Part shown: in pieces, positions 1 through 7,199 of the stretch
Position numbering within the stretch: the first letter of the stretch is position 1
Layout: each line of letters begins with the position of its first letter
Origin: an uncultured Lachnospiraceae bacterium
GTDB lineage: Bacteria; Bacillota; Clostridia; Lachnospirales; Lachnospiraceae
DNA length: 9,842 bases
Reading direction: 5' to 3'
Assembly: GCA_910577065.1 (NCBI GenBank)
Contig: CAJTLD010000018.1
Location: 1-9,842 of the forward strand
The notes under the pieces: model-generated
Databases searched by the model: none
Seen by the model: only the letters and a program-made list of their open reading frames with translations
Told to the model about the DNA's origin: nothing
Translations under genes and position numbers: made by a program

Positions 1-733
1 CCATTTCGGAACATCCGTTTGAAGCCGCATGCAAAAGCACCCTAAAACGCAGCGCAGGTTTCGTAAAATGCAGAAGATTCTTTTTCCCGCTAAACACAAA
101 CAGCCCTGCAGCAGCCGTTACCGAATACCCAAGCCCCGTCGCGACCGCAGCGCCCCCTATTCCAAACCCGCATACGGCAAGAAACACATAGTCAAGCGCC
201 ATATTCAGCACGCCGCCCGCCACAGAGCAAACCAAAGAAAGCGCGGCCTTTCCGCTTGCAATCATATAAAGCGTAAAATTATTCATCAAAAGAATCGGCA
301 CAATAAACGGCAGGTAGAGGCTCAGATATTCCACACAGTACCCTGTTACATCCGCGGACAGCCCCATACCTGCAAATACGCGCCCGACTGCAAAATACCC
401 GATTCCGCACATCAAAAAACCTGCCAGCACATTAACCAGAATTAAAAAAGTAAAATCCTCTTTTGCTTCCTTTTCCCTGTGCTCTCCCATTTTTTTCATA
501 ATCACCGCGCTTCCCCCGGTGGCAAGCATCGTCGAAATTGCGGTTACAAGCTGAATGACCGGAGCCGTCAGGTTAATTGCCGAAAGGGCGTCCGTTCCAA
601 TCAGATTCGACACAAACAGTCCGTCCACCATCGTATAAAAAGACATAAAAACAGTCATAGCAATCGTCGGGACGGCAAATTTTAAAATATGCTTCAAAGT
701 GACAGGCTGACCGTATACATTTAAATTTTCCAT
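1..733 (-). CDS. MATE-family multidrug/sodium efflux transporter, N-terminal half (cut by window edge)
   Basis: This is an integral membrane exporter of the MATE family, which expels cationic drugs or metabolites in exchange for Na+ or H+. Reading the minus strand from ATG at 733 gives 244 open codons with no stop before base 1. That is about half of the usual roughly 450 residues, so the C-terminal lobe lies outside the window. The start is fixed by GAGGAG at 741-746, seven bases upstream. The protein opens MENLNVYGQP and shows alternating hydrophobic segments at about residues 15-42, 52-78, 94-116, 134-158, 163-187 and 192-214. The GTDALSAINLTAP stretch (46-58) is typical of the MepA-like branch of the family. 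It is divergent from a MerR-type regulator across an 88-bp gap that carries a MerR-type promoter, which argues for regulated efflux. The substrate cannot be told from sequence. Confidence 0.9.
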   Translation of the reverse strand, partial: MENLNVYGQPVTLKHILKFAVPTIAMTVFMSFYTMVDGLFVSNLIGTDALSAINLTAPVIQLVTAISTMLATGGSAVIMKKMGEHREKEAKEDFTFLILVNVLAGFLMCGIGYFAVGRVFAGMGLSADVTGYCVEYLSLYLPFIVPILLMNNFTLYMIASGKAALSLVCSVAGGVLNMALDYVFLAVCGFGIGGAAVATGLGYSVTAAAGLFVFSGKKNLLHFTKPALRFRVLLHAASNGCSEM

Positions 734-740
734 TCTTTTT

Positions 741-746
741 CTCCTC
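741..746 (-). promoter_or_regulatory. Ribosome binding site of the MATE transporter
   Basis: On the minus strand GAGGAG lies seven bases before the ATG at 733. It supports that start for a gene whose frame runs off the left edge. Confidence 0.8.
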
Positions 747-751
747 GCTTC

Positions 752-780
752 TTGTTTTTTATTCCTGTATCGGATATCAT
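752..780 (+). promoter_or_regulatory. Probable promoter of the merR-type regulator
   Basis: On the plus strand TTGTTT (752-757) and TATCAT (775-780) are 17 bp apart, a reasonable sigma-A promoter. Its -10 box overlaps the -10 box of the opposing transporter promoter, and its start point (about 787) falls at the edge of the palindrome at 786-800. Regulator binding there would therefore also block its own transcription, the usual MerR autoregulation. The boxes are imperfect, so the assignment is moderate. Confidence 0.5.
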
Positions 781-806
781 AAACCGTACAGTAACTGTAC
801 AGTCAA
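776..806 (-). promoter_or_regulatory. MerR-type promoter of the MATE transporter with palindromic operator
   Basis: On the minus strand a -35 box TTGACT (801-806) and a -10 box TATGAT (776-781) are separated by exactly 19 bp. The spacer contains a perfect palindrome, GTACAGT-A-ACTGTAC (786-800). A 19-bp spacer bearing a dyad is the hallmark of promoters activated by MerR-family proteins, which twist the over-long spacer so that RNA polymerase can use it. The divergent MerR-family gene at 822 is the obvious regulator. Transcription would start near 769, giving a leader of about 36 nt to the transporter ATG. Boxes, spacing and dyad are read directly; activation by the neighbouring protein is inferred. 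Confidence 0.85.
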
Positions 807-821
807 GAGGAGAATGAAAAA

Positions 822-1637
822 ATGGAAGAAAAAAACAAACTGCTCACCATCGGACAGTTTGCGGCGCTGCACGGCATCAATAAAAAAACACTGATGTGGT
901 ATGACGAAATCGGGCTGTTTTGCCCTGCCGTCATCCATCCTGACAACGGATACCGTTTCTACAATTATCATCAGAGCCCTTTGCTTGAAACCATCCTTTT
1001 GCTGCGGGAATTGGACGTATCCGTAAACGAAATAAAAAATTTTATGAAAGATCGCTCCGCCGAACGCTTAAAATGCCTGTTGGCCGAAAAAACAGCCGAA
1101 TTAGACCAAAAGATCCTCCATTTAAAAGCAGTCAGGCAGACGCTGTATAGCCGTTATCAGGATATGTCCACACTTTTGGCCATGGATTTATCCGAAATCT
1201 GCCTGATACAAAAAGAAGAACGCTGCCTGGTAACGGTAGAAATTGACAAGGATACGCCTTTTGAAAAGGAAGTGGAACTTATTACTGCGGAAACGGCCAA
1301 GTACCAGCTTGGACGCCTGCACGACGCCTCTTACGGATCGATGATTTCCGTACAGAGCCTTCTTTCCGGCGACTTTGACGACTATTGCAGCCTGTTCATT
1401 GAAATTCCGTTCCTCAAACAAAAAAAAGGCCTCCATATCCGGCCGGCCGGATACTATCTGAGAGCCTTTTATCAGGGCAGATGGGACAAAATGGAAACGC
1501 GCTACCGTGAAATCCTTTCCTATGCCAAAAAAGAAGGATTAAAGCTGACCGGATTTTCTTATGAAAAAGGAATCAATGAACTGGTAGCGCAGCAGATGGA
1601 AGATTATATTGTACAAATTGAAATCCCGGTTGCGTAA
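822..1637 (+). CDS. MerR-family transcriptional regulator with GyrI-like (BmrR-type) effector domain
   Basis: This 271-residue protein is a ligand-responsive transcription activator of the BmrR/TipA type. Residues 8-75 form the MerR winged helix, with LTIGQFAALHGIN as the helix-turn-helix, then KTLMWYDEIGL and NGYRFY, matching the family pattern RTLRYYDEIGL...NGYRYY. A basic dimerisation helix follows at about 77-115. Residues 125-271 resemble the GyrI-like drug-binding domain and end in an EIPVA strand, as BmrR-type proteins do. The start is supported by AGGAG at 808-812, nine bases upstream. It is divergent from a MATE exporter, and a 19-bp-spacer promoter with a dyad lies between them. The simplest reading is that it senses a substrate of the exporter and activates the exporter gene. 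The ligand is unknown. No convincing terminator follows the stop. Confidence 0.92.
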   Translation: MEEKNKLLTIGQFAALHGINKKTLMWYDEIGLFCPAVIHPDNGYRFYNYHQSPLLETILLLRELDVSVNEIKNFMKDRSAERLKCLLAEKTAELDQKILHLKAVRQTLYSRYQDMSTLLAMDLSEICLIQKEERCLVTVEIDKDTPFEKEVELITAETAKYQLGRLHDASYGSMISVQSLLSGDFDDYCSLFIEIPFLKQKKGLHIRPAGYYLRAFYQGRWDKMETRYREILSYAKKEGLKLTGFSYEKGINELVAQQMEDYIVQIEIPVA

Positions 1638-1701
1638 GCCCAAAAAGCGCCGCATCTTTTGTCCGTTTCAATTGCTGCAAAAATTTTGAATTTGTCCACC
1701 G

Positions 1702-1730
1702 GAAACACTTACAAGCTATCCACATATGAT
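1702..1730 (+). promoter_or_regulatory. Possible promoter of the Cys/Gly-rich small protein
   Basis: TATGAT (1725-1730) is a fair -10 box, but its -35 partner GAAACA (1702-1707, 17-bp spacer) matches the vegetative consensus poorly. The same bases read as CATATGAT (1723-1730), which fits the CATANNNT core used by sporulation sigma factors E and K. Either reading puts the transcript start near 1737, just upstream of the ribosome binding site. The assignment is tentative. Confidence 0.3.
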
Positions 1731-1750
1731 GAAGTGTAATCAAACAAAAT

Positions 1751-1755
1751 GGAGG
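1751..1755 (+). promoter_or_regulatory. Ribosome binding site of the small Cys/Gly-rich protein
   Basis: GGAGG lies seven bases before the ATG at 1763. It is the best evidence that this short, low-complexity frame is translated. Confidence 0.8.
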
Positions 1756-1762
1756 TATTCAA

Positions 1763-1951
1763 ATGAGTGACTTAGCAGCAACAAATTGCGGATGCGGAAA
1801 TGATGGAGGGTGCGGTTCTATCCTCTGGCTTATCGTCCTGATGTGCCTGTGCAATGGCAACGGCGGCGGGTGTGACGGCGGCGGCAACAGCTGTATGTGG
1901 ATCATCTTATTACTGCTCTGCTGCGGCGGATGCGGCGGAAGCTTCTGCTAA
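1763..1951 (+). CDS. Small Cys/Gly-rich protein (resembles 'chorion class high-cysteine HCB protein 13' family)
   Basis: This 62-residue protein contains 11 cysteines and 16 glycines and begins MSDLAATNCGCGN. It is built from two similar modules: a Gly/Cys/Asn loop, then a Trp-led hydrophobic stretch closing in clustered cysteines (C17...W22-LIVLM-C28-L-C30, and C44-M-W46-IILLLL-C53-C54). The hydrophobic runs are short for membrane helices but could sit on or in a membrane. From memory, very similar short proteins are widespread in Lachnospiraceae and carry the name 'chorion class high-cysteine HCB protein 13'. Their function is not known to me. A clear GGAGG and a downstream terminator support a real gene. 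It is convergent with the SMC operon, with 41 bp between the stop codons, so it is not part of that operon. Other options are a spore-coat-like or metal-binding peptide; nothing here settles it. Confidence 0.75.
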   Translation: MSDLAATNCGCGNDGGCGSILWLIVLMCLCNGNGGGCDGGGNSCMWIILLLLCCGGCGGSFC

Positions 1952-1961
1952 TTCCAAGCGG

Positions 1962-1994
1962 AAAGGGGAAATCCAATTTGGATTTCCCCTTTTT
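1962..1994 (+). terminator. Rho-independent terminator between convergent genes
   Basis: Bases 1962-1976 and 1978-1992 are a perfect 15-bp inverted repeat around base 1977. As RNA the stem AAAGGGGAAATCC pairs with GGATTTCCCCTTT around a 5-nt loop. On the plus strand it runs into a T-run (1990-1994), so it should end the small-protein transcript. On the minus strand it begins one base or so after the jetC stop and is followed by only three T's, so it may also terminate the SMC operon, less efficiently. Confidence 0.88.
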
Positions 1995-4900
1995 AAAATA
2001 TCAGCTCCTGCTGCGAAAGCACCTCAATCTGCGCCGGCAAAATCTCCTCCGTACCGCTCCCTCTCGTATGCTCCGCCTTTAAATACTGCAGATCGCTGCG
2101 CAGGCCCGCGGCAATCAGCGTCAGCACATAAATATTGTCAAAGCAGTTATAAATCGCTTCCCCGCCCAGCCCCGACAGGCAGATAAGCTGCGTATTCGTC
2201 TTATCCGCCATATCCATCATGGGCGTCAGCAAATGCGCCGCATTCGTCTGGGCAAACGGATTGTCCATCAAAAGCACCTTGCCCTCGTTGCGGTCCGCAA
2301 ACAGATCCGTCTCGTCCCGGCGCATATAATAAAGCAGCGCCGATAAAATCACAAACGCCGACAAGAACCCTTCCCCGCCGGAATTTTTCGCCACGTCCGC
2401 CCAGGTAATCGGGTATTCCCGCTGCGCCTCAATTTTATACAGCTTAATCTGCACATTCCCGATACCTACCACCGCATCGTAAAGCCCCTTTGTCGTCACC
2501 TTCGTGCCCAGATACTCCTGGAGGTTCTGGTTTTCCTCCAGCAGGGCGATGCCCCTGGCCGTAACGCCGTCCATATAATCCTTTAGGCGCAGTTCATAAA
2601 AACTCTCGTTTTTGGCCCAGTCCGGCAGTTCCACCCGCAGCATTTTAATCGGGCGGCTGCGCACCGTAATCGTAGAATTGTGATCGATCTTACCCAAATT
2701 CGCATGTACGTCCTTCAAATAATCGCCGATCAGTTCCACAATCCTGGCATTTTCTTTTTCCACCAGAGAAATATCCACCATCAGCTTTTCCATCAGGCTC
2801 TGATACGAAGAAAGCGTCGTATCCAGCTGCCAGATCGCCTTTTGGGCATCTCCCGCAAGCTGCAGCACGGACTCCAGCGGCTTCTGGTAAAAATCCTCCG
2901 CAAACGCCTCCTGCCTTAACATCCGGTTGACAGCGCGTTCCAGCTGTGCACGCGCGCTCCGCCGCCGTTCTAAGCCGGCATGGTAATCCCGGACCAGAAT
3001 GCCTTTTTGCTTTACCAGCTCCGCTCCCGTCATAGCCGAAAAATCCAGTTCCCAGTTTACCTCCCCGGTACATACAAAATCCTCGTACTCCGCCAGCGCC
3101 GCCAGGCTGCTCTCATATGACTGCAGCATTTTTTCCATCCGCGCCGCTTCCTGCTCAGCCTCTTTTTTTTGGTACAAAAGCGTGCGCATCGCATCGGAAA
3201 AATCAATCGTGCGGATATCCGCCGCCGCAATGGGCTCCTCCTGACCGCACCGCTTCTTTAATTCCGCATATTGATGTTCCCGCTTCTGCAAAAGCAGCGC
3301 ATGGCGAATCTGCGCATCGTGGATTGCCGCGTCTTTTTTGCGGATATTCTGCTCCTGCTCCTCTAACAGCGTTTCCTGATGCCGCTCCTCGTTCCTGTCA
3401 TAGCCGACGCTTTGCCATTCCTCTTTTAAAATCCCGTATTTCTCACTGCACCGCAAAAGTTCCCCGCCGGCCTTTGTATAGCGCCGTTCCGCTTCCTTTA
3501 AGCGCCGTTCCAGTTCCGCCTGCTCGGCGCCAATCCCGCACGTAATCGCTTCATAACGGCTCTCCGCCGCCCGCGCCTGCTCCTGCGTATAAGTGCTCTT
3601 TAAAACCTGTCCGTTTTGCGCCTGCTCCGCTTCCTGTGCCTGCCAAACGCCGCCGTTTTCCTGCGCGGCGTGCGCGTACTGCCCGAAATACGACTGCCGC
3701 GCCGTATGCGCCTCGATTTCGCGCAAAAGCTTTGTCCGGCTGTTGTTGGCCGTAATGAGCTTCCTCTCCAGCTTTCCGATCCGTTCCTTTTTCAGCTTCT
3801 GCCGGTTTAAAACCTGCTCCTTCTCCTGCCTGTTTTTTATAAGCAGGCGGCTGGTTTCCCGGTACGCCTCATAAGCGGCGCAAAGCCCGTCAAAATCCCG
3901 GATGCGTCGGTTTTGCTTAAAAATCTCCCCTTCCAGCCGCATTGCAAGGCTCTCGCTTTTCTTTAACAAATCCTCCGTTCCCGTCAATTCCTCCCGCAGC
4001 CGGATCAGTTCTTTCGCCGCCTGCGACAGCTCCGTTTCCTGCCGGGAAATCTCCTCCTTTACCGTCTCATAAGCGGCTTTCGTCACCTTCTGCTGCTTAA
4101 ACTGCTCCTGCATCCCGATATATTCGGCGTACTCCCGTTTCCTGTGCTCCAGCGCCTTTTTTTTGCGCGCGATAACGGCCTCCTGTTTTAAAAGCATCTT
4201 TTTTAATTTTTCCTCATTTAACAGATTCCGGTTAAACCAGACAAAAAAATTCAGCTCCGCAAACGAACGCACCGCCCCGGACGGCGCGCTTTTCTCCCGC
4301 GGCGCAAAAGAAGCTTCCCGGTCCGTCCCGCCGTCGTCAAACTCCATCTGCGAAAGCTGCTCCCGCAGAATAATCGGCACCGGAAACGACGTGTAAACCG
4401 GCTTATCATAGCCTGCCAGACGGTTTAATTCCTGGGCGGATAAAATCAGCGAATACGGCAGAAACGGGTGGCTTTCTTTGGAATACCCGTTTTTCTTAAG
4501 CCAGTCCATGCCGTATACATAGCGGATGCCCGCTTCCGAAAGCATTGCCTCAAATTCCTCCGGCAGCTTTAGCACCTGCCCCTTTGCCATCTTCTGATAC
4601 TCCCGCTCCTCCCCGGCAAGCTCCTGTTCGTTCTTTTGCCTGGCCAGATCCGCATCAAAAATCCTGCGCGAAAGGGCGTTGTATATCGTTTTTGTATCAA
4701 ACAAATCTTCCGGTGAAAGCCCGATATATGAAAGGAGCACACGCCGCGCCTTTAACTCCGTTTCGTACTGCAAAAGCGTATGCTTCCTCTCCTCCTGCTT
4801 TGCTTCCAGGCGGATTTTTGCCGCCGCTTTATCTTCGATTGTCCGCTGCAGCGCCTTTATCTGTTCTTTGTGCCGCTGCGCGTCTTTTTTGGCGGCCGTC

Positions 4901-6489
4901 TTTTCCTGCGTCATCTGCTGTAACTGCTTTTCGTATTCCGCACGCCGGATCGCAAGCGTCCCGGCTTCGTATTCGCCCAGAATATTGCGGCCGAAGCGTT
5001 CCGCGTATTCCCGGTTAAACCCTTCCTCCACCGCGTCATACGACCTGATTTTTTCCTGCAGCGCCCCGGCCTGCCCCGAAAGCCTGCTCTCTTTGGCGCG
5101 CAGCTCCTCCAGGTGGGAATGCTCCGTATCCCGCTCCGCTTCCATCGCCGAAATTTCCCCGGCAAGCTTTGCTTCTTCCTGCCCGGCCTGCTTTGCCTGC
5201 CCTTCATAATACGAATACAAAGACGCTCCCAGACGCCTTCGCTCTGGCTCCAGATTTTCTTCTTTTTCCAGGAAAAGCGCCAGACGCTGCCGTTCCCGAT
5301 CGCGTTCCTTCCCGCACTCCAAAACGTCCTCCTGCAGCTTTGCGCAAAGCAGGATAAAAAGCCGCTTTTGCGCCGCGTCCCGCACGGACGCCAAATCGTC
5401 CCGTTCCATCCCAAGCATCTGCAAATTACTGCCGCTGAGCGATTCCTTATGCAGCGTGTTGTGAATCTCCTTCGACAGCTTTTCGTATTCCAGATAGGAA
5501 ATCTGCCCGTCAAGCGCTTCGATACGGCGCGCCGCCTCCTCCGCGTCCTGCTGCCGAACAGAAAGCAGGCCCTTTAACCGCACGATAAAATCCGCAATCC
5601 TGTTTTTGTGCATGCCTGCTTCCTCTTCCGCCTCCCGGCACAAAAGCGCGTCCTGCCGCACCCGCTCTGCCTCTTCCCGGAATGCCTCTATCGTATCGCG
5701 GCGTTTGATTTTGGATTCATTGTCCCGGTACTGGGCGGTGTACTTCTCCATAATGCCCTGAAATTCCTTCATGCGGTTTTTCTCTTTGTTCAGCTTATGT
5801 TCCACCGCCTCCAGAAACCACTTTTCCACCAGCCCCTTCTCGTCCTTACAGTCCGCAAACAAATCCGACAGCCCCGATTCCTTTAAGTTGACCTTCTTAA
5901 TAATCGTTTCCCATTCCTTATAGTAAATCCGGTACTCGGAAAGCTTTTCAAAATACTGCCTGGCCTGGGAGGGATTTTGCATATCATAATAAAAAAACGG
6001 CACGTCCCGTTCCTTTTTCCATTCCTCAAACATCTGCTTACAGTCGGAAAAGCCCTTCAAAACCACCGCTTTTTTTGTCTGTTCCACCACCGGGAAATGC
6101 TTAATATCCTGTAAACACTCCTGGCTGTATTCCGCAATAAAATGAACCGTTTCCAGTTCGTCTGCGCGCTCCTGCGACAATTCCTGGCTCTTTCGCACCA
6201 TCATCCCGGCCAGCACAAAGCCCGCTCCCCCGTCTAACTTCCATTCCACCAAAATAAACGTCGGCTTATTGCCGGTAAAATACGACGCAAACGGCCGATC
6301 CTTCGCGTTCTGATACCTTCTGTGCACAAACGGCGCCATCACCATCTGCACCAAAACGGATTTGCCGCCCCCGTTGCGCAGAGAAAGCAGCGTGCTTTTC
6401 CCGTTTAGGCGAAACGTTTCGTCGCTGACGCGGATTGCATTGTGGTTATAATTCAGATTAATCAGGCGAATCGCATTGATCTTACTCAT
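1993..6489 (-). CDS. jetC: JetC/MukB-like SMC ATPase of a Wadjet-type complex
   Basis: This 1498-residue protein is the SMC motor subunit, expected to dimerise and extrude DNA loops with the two upstream gene products. Its length is close to MukB. The N-terminal ATPase half (about 1-240) carries the phosphate loop LRNGGGKS (37-44, Lys43) and a VEWKLDG strand (81-87). A long coiled coil covers about 245-590, a globular hinge about 590-756, and the returning coiled coil about 760-1270. The C-terminal half holds the ABC signature NSGGEG (1369-1374), Walker B VLLMDNP (1405-1411, Asp1409), and CLSGLGGE further on. Two departures stand out: Leu37 where Walker A normally starts with Gly, and Asn1410 where the catalytic Glu is expected. 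My recollection is that related clostridial proteins share both, so they may be family traits. The start overlaps the jetB stop as ATGA (6486-6489), with GGAGGG at 6496-6501. No jetD follows; the operon ends here. Confidence 0.85.
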   Translation of the reverse strand: MSKINAIRLINLNYNHNAIRVSDETFRLNGKSTLLSLRNGGGKSVLVQMVMAPFVHRRYQNAKDRPFASYFTGNKPTFILVEWKLDGGAGFVLAGMMVRKSQELSQERADELETVHFIAEYSQECLQDIKHFPVVEQTKKAVVLKGFSDCKQMFEEWKKERDVPFFYYDMQNPSQARQYFEKLSEYRIYYKEWETIIKKVNLKESGLSDLFADCKDEKGLVEKWFLEAVEHKLNKEKNRMKEFQGIMEKYTAQYRDNESKIKRRDTIEAFREEAERVRQDALLCREAEEEAGMHKNRIADFIVRLKGLLSVRQQDAEEAARRIEALDGQISYLEYEKLSKEIHNTLHKESLSGSNLQMLGMERDDLASVRDAAQKRLFILLCAKLQEDVLECGKERDRERQRLALFLEKEENLEPERRRLGASLYSYYEGQAKQAGQEEAKLAGEISAMEAERDTEHSHLEELRAKESRLSGQAGALQEKIRSYDAVEEGFNREYAERFGRNILGEYEAGTLAIRRAEYEKQLQQMTQEKTAAKKDAQRHKEQIKALQRTIEDKAAAKIRLEAKQEERKHTLLQYETELKARRVLLSYIGLSPEDLFDTKTIYNALSRRIFDADLARQKNEQELAGEEREYQKMAKGQVLKLPEEFEAMLSEAGIRYVYGMDWLKKNGYSKESHPFLPYSLILSAQELNRLAGYDKPVYTSFPVPIILREQLSQMEFDDGGTDREASFAPREKSAPSGAVRSFAELNFFVWFNRNLLNEEKLKKMLLKQEAVIARKKKALEHRKREYAEYIGMQEQFKQQKVTKAAYETVKEEISRQETELSQAAKELIRLREELTGTEDLLKKSESLAMRLEGEIFKQNRRIRDFDGLCAAYEAYRETSRLLIKNRQEKEQVLNRQKLKKERIGKLERKLITANNSRTKLLREIEAHTARQSYFGQYAHAAQENGGVWQAQEAEQAQNGQVLKSTYTQEQARAAESRYEAITCGIGAEQAELERRLKEAERRYTKAGGELLRCSEKYGILKEEWQSVGYDRNEERHQETLLEEQEQNIRKKDAAIHDAQIRHALLLQKREHQYAELKKRCGQEEPIAAADIRTIDFSDAMRTLLYQKKEAEQEAARMEKMLQSYESSLAALAEYEDFVCTGEVNWELDFSAMTGAELVKQKGILVRDYHAGLERRRSARAQLERAVNRMLRQEAFAEDFYQKPLESVLQLAGDAQKAIWQLDTTLSSYQSLMEKLMVDISLVEKENARIVELIGDYLKDVHANLGKIDHNSTITVRSRPIKMLRVELPDWAKNESFYELRLKDYMDGVTARGIALLEENQNLQEYLGTKVTTKGLYDAVVGIGNVQIKLYKIEAQREYPITWADVAKNSGGEGFLSAFVILSALLYYMRRDETDLFADRNEGKVLLMDNPFAQTNAAHLLTPMMDMADKTNTQLICLSGLGGEAIYNCFDNIYVLTLIAAGLRSDLQYLKAEHTRGSGTEEILPAQIEVLSQQELIF

Positions 6490-7196
6490 TTTGGTCCCTC
6501 CAGTACGCGTTTGATTCGCTGGAACCGGTTCTGGTTTAACAGATTCCAGTCCATAAAATTATCCAGCTTCTTCGTCGTCTTTATCATCTCGTCCGCTTCC
6601 ACATATTCCACCAGCCCCTGCTTTTGCAGAAAATGTAAAATATGGTACAAAAACCCCTCCTTCGTCGTCTTCGTCCGCGTCCCCTTCTCGTCGGACTTTA
6701 ACGCTTCATACGCCTGCGCCATATCGGAAAACGCAATGCCCGCCCGCTCCTCTTCCTCTTCGCCGTACCGCTCGCAGCCCTCCTTTAACCGATCGGAAAT
6801 ACAGTTTAACAGCTCCCCGGCGCGCATATAATCCCTGGTCTTGCAGGTGGCTCCCTGCCCGTCGTAAAACTCGGTCAAAAGCGTCAGAATTACAAACTGC
6901 GACAGGTAATAATCCCGGTCCGTCCCCGTCGATTTGCAGAGCGCCTGCTTTAACCCGGCTTTGGAAAACCCGAGAAACGTATTTTCTTCTTTTGGAATCA
7001 GATAAATCACATTTCCGTACCGCTCAATGTCGCATTCCGCCAGTTCCCCCTGCGATTTGACCAGGTTCTGTATCTGCTCCTGCTGCGCATACGCGCGGTA
7101 AAGCGGCTCGCGATCCTCCTCGCTCAGTTCATGGTGCTTTAATAAATAATAAAAAATTTCCTGTCCCAAACGGATCTCTTCCATTTCATATGCCAT
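6486..7196 (-). CDS. jetB: JetB/MukE-like subunit of the SMC complex (DUF6063-like)
   Basis: This 236-residue soluble protein is probably the MukE/KITE-like winged-helix partner, which binds the kleisin (JetA) and helps the complex hold DNA. An N-terminal helical part (about 5-50) is followed by a strand-rich element with NVIYLIPKEENTFLGF (62-77). A second helical block runs at 95-140, and a C-terminal winged-helix-like part at 175-225 includes FLYHILHFLQKQGLVEY. There is no catalytic motif, as expected for this role. Identification rests mainly on size and on its place between a JetA-like and a JetC-like gene; the DUF6063 assignment is from memory. Translation is coupled on both sides: three bases separate its ATG from the jetA stop, its GGGAGG (7205-7210) lies inside the end of jetA, and its stop overlaps the jetC start. 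Confidence 0.78.
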   Translation of the reverse strand: MAYEMEEIRLGQEIFYYLLKHHELSEEDREPLYRAYAQQEQIQNLVKSQGELAECDIERYGNVIYLIPKEENTFLGFSKAGLKQALCKSTGTDRDYYLSQFVILTLLTEFYDGQGATCKTRDYMRAGELLNCISDRLKEGCERYGEEEEERAGIAFSDMAQAYEALKSDEKGTRTKTTKEGFLYHILHFLQKQGLVEYVEADEMIKTTKKLDNFMDWNLLNQNRFQRIKRVLEGPK

Positions 7197-7199
7197 CTG

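Noticed and set aside
29..685. Plus-strand frames of 138 and 68 codons
   Set aside because: They are antisense shadows of the MATE transporter frame, which is open through the left edge and has clear membrane segments.
1638..1762. Terminator after the MerR-type regulator
   Set aside because: No GC-rich stem followed by a T-run is visible in this 125-bp gap, so the regulator transcript may read into the small gene or end by another means.
1854..2186. 110-codon plus-strand frame overlapping the small Cys-rich gene and the end of jetC
   Set aside because: It has no ribosome binding site, crosses the terminator hairpin, and overlaps two better-supported genes.
4545..5577. Several plus-strand and one minus-strand alternative open frames inside the SMC gene
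   Set aside because: The composition is biased (Arg/Ser/Pro/Ala-rich), they lack ribosome binding sites, and they are fully covered by the intact 1498-codon gene; they arise from its codon bias.
6391..6405. NGKST (residues 29-33) as the Walker A motif of the SMC ATPase
   Set aside because: LRNGGGKS at 37-44 fits the SMC phosphate loop (NGxGKS core) much better and is followed by the expected helix; the earlier string looks like a coincidence.
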